This document shows positions 23,677-24,433 of a DNA stretch of 24,433 nucleotides, piece after piece. The translations under genes and the position numbers were made by a program. Position 1 is the first letter of the stretch; each line of letters starts with the position of its first letter. The notes under the pieces were generated by a model. It had not been told where the DNA came from and made no database searches. It was given only the letters and a program-made list of their open reading frames with translations. The stretch is from the NCBI GenBank assembly GCA_002307315.1, contig DBTZ01000049.1:135014-159446 (forward strand), given 5' to 3'. The stretch is from Alphaproteobacteria bacterium UBA1303. Its GTDB lineage: Bacteria > Pseudomonadota > Alphaproteobacteria > Micropepsales > Micropepsaceae.

Positions 23677-24225
23677 CTATTCCGGCCAGTCGAAGTCCTG
23701 CGCCAAGGCATCGTGGACGGATTTGATGCTTTTTTCGCAGGAATAATCCCGCCCCGGAACTAGCGAGGATTGCCTGTATTTATCTCCAAACAACAAATCC
23801 GTCGATTCATCGTGAAGCGACTTTGCAATATGGAATACCCGTGCCACCTGCCTGCTGACCTTGTTATGATTGCTGAAATTCGTGAATTTCACGTGCTGAC
23901 ACTCGGCGATGTCTTTATTCCGTCCAAGAAAATCGTCGATGACCAGTGGATTGGCTTGTTCGACAGCGTCTCTTGCCAATTCAATTTGCTCAATAAATTT
24001 ATCGACCAGCACATTAGGCTCACCGCTTGCTGTCTTGTAATGCGACGGGTGAAACATGGGGTGATGGAAACATGGGATACCGTCAGGGCCATACGGTTGC
24101 TTATATTTTCCAATAACGTCTTTCGCTTTTTTCTTTACCAGCGACACCAAATCTTCGCCGGTCGGGTAGCCGTAATGCCAGCTTGCCCCGGCGCCGAGGA
24201 TGAAGACGGTATTTTGCTTGAACAT
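23677..24225 (-). CDS. SIR2-like N-terminal-type protein, short
   Basis: 182 aa. The N-terminus reads NTVFILGAGASWHYGYPTGEDLV, the nucleotide-binding GAGAS start of SIR2-like proteins of bacterial accessory and defence genes, followed by NPLVIDDFLGRN. Relatives with this opening are commonly 300-400 aa or more, whereas this protein stops at 182 with a tail I do not recognise (residues about 110-182), so it may be a truncated or internally deleted relic. The ATG at 24225 has AGGGGG about 7 nt upstream; the frame extends to a TTG at 24249. Base composition is visibly more A/T-rich than the rest of the window, which suggests transfer. It converges on the GH3 gene and is followed on its 5' side by palindromic repeats. 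NAD-hydrolase activity is not established. Confidence 0.55.
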   Translation of the reverse strand: MFKQNTVFILGAGASWHYGYPTGEDLVSLVKKKAKDVIGKYKQPYGPDGIPCFHHPMFHPSHYKTASGEPNVLVDKFIEQIELARDAVEQANPLVIDDFLGRNKDIAECQHVKFTNFSNHNKVSRQVARVFHIAKSLHDESTDLLFGDKYRQSSLVPGRDYSCEKSIKSVHDALAQDFDWPE

Positions 24226-24314
24226 GTTGCGCCCCCTGAAACGACGCAACTATAGCGTTCAACAGCGTGCATGCATACCGATTAGAAGACCGATGCCGCC
24301 CCCCCTTTTTGTCA

Positions 24315-24336
24315 TGGCCCGCAAATGCGGGCCATC
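24315..24336. repeat. Palindromic intergenic repeat, copy 1
   Basis: ATGGCCCGCA-AA-TGCGGGCCAT is a perfect 10-bp inverted repeat with a 2-nt centre, flanked on the right by CCAGGTGAC. The same unit appears inverted at the window end. It lies in the A/T-rich stretch upstream of the SIR2-like gene. Confidence 0.85.
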
Positions 24337-24412
24337 CAGGTGACGCCCACTCAAGACTTTCAAAATCGATCAAAGACGTTTTTCAAATTCTGCAACGCCG
24401 TGCAGAACCCAA

Positions 24413-24433
24413 CTGGATGGCCCGCATTTGCGG
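24413..24433. repeat. Palindromic intergenic repeat, copy 2 (inverted, cut by window edge)
   Basis: CTGG followed by ATGGCCCGCA-TT-TGCGG is the reverse complement of copy 1 together with its CCAG flank; the right arm is cut by the window end. The 24337-24412 stretch between copies contains no gene that I can see. Confidence 0.8.

Noticed and set aside
1..24433. tRNA, rRNA, CRISPR array, prophage, insertion sequence or integrase
   Set aside because: None was recognised on either strand. The only repeats are the cheA linker repeat, hairpins and the palindromic pair at the right end.

Overview
The window comes from a GC-rich alphaproteobacterium, most likely a motile Rhodospirillales-type organism. 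The grounds are the two che operons, the CheA-CheW-REC hybrid kinase, the style of the methyl-accepting proteins, and a TTAA-N7-TTAA(C) box of the kind bound by the alphaproteobacterial master regulator CtrA. I cannot name the genus from sequence alone.

Layout. Positions 1-2663 hold housekeeping and accessory genes: the 3' part of a DegT/DnrJ/EryC1/StrS sugar aminotransferase closed by a strong hairpin, a DUF3788 protein, and a GlcD/D2HGDH-type FAD oxidoreductase. Positions 2778-8094 form chemosensory operon 1: STAS protein, CheY, CheA, CheW, MCP and CheW. It has no CheR, CheB or canonical CheZ. A reverse-strand 574-aa helical protein (8102-9826) meets it tail to tail. That protein carries a CheZ-like Asp-x-x-x-Gln motif and an acidic/hydrophobic C-terminal tail, and it is the most interesting gene here. 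Next come an S66 LD-carboxypeptidase (10106-10933), a sensor-less histidine kinase (11024-11710) and a convergent OmpR-type response regulator (11727-12446). The kinase and regulator share an 11-bp near-palindrome in their upstream regions. Positions 12717-21208 form chemosensory operon 2: MCP, CheW, CheA-CheW-CheW'-REC, CheY, CheB, CheR, CheY and CheZ. It is a complete excitation, adaptation and termination pathway with mostly 4-bp or very short junctions. A structured 142-nt spacer separates its MCP from CheW. After it lie a secreted GH3 glycosidase (21313-23595) and a lower-GC, reverse-strand, SIR2-like N-terminal-type protein (23677-24225). The window ends with two inverted copies of a palindromic intergenic repeat.

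How the genes work together. In each che operon the MCP would sense a stimulus and control CheA through CheW, and CheA would phosphorylate CheY. Operon 2 adds methylation (CheR), demethylation (CheB) and CheY-P dephosphorylation (CheZ). Operon 1 lacks these and either borrows them from operon 2 or uses its own means; the convergent CheZ-like protein is a natural candidate for its missing phosphatase. Whether either operon drives flagella or another output cannot be decided from the window, because no flagellar or pilus gene is present.

No rRNA, tRNA, CRISPR array, transposase or integrase was recognised. No gene-free stretch exceeds 300 bases.
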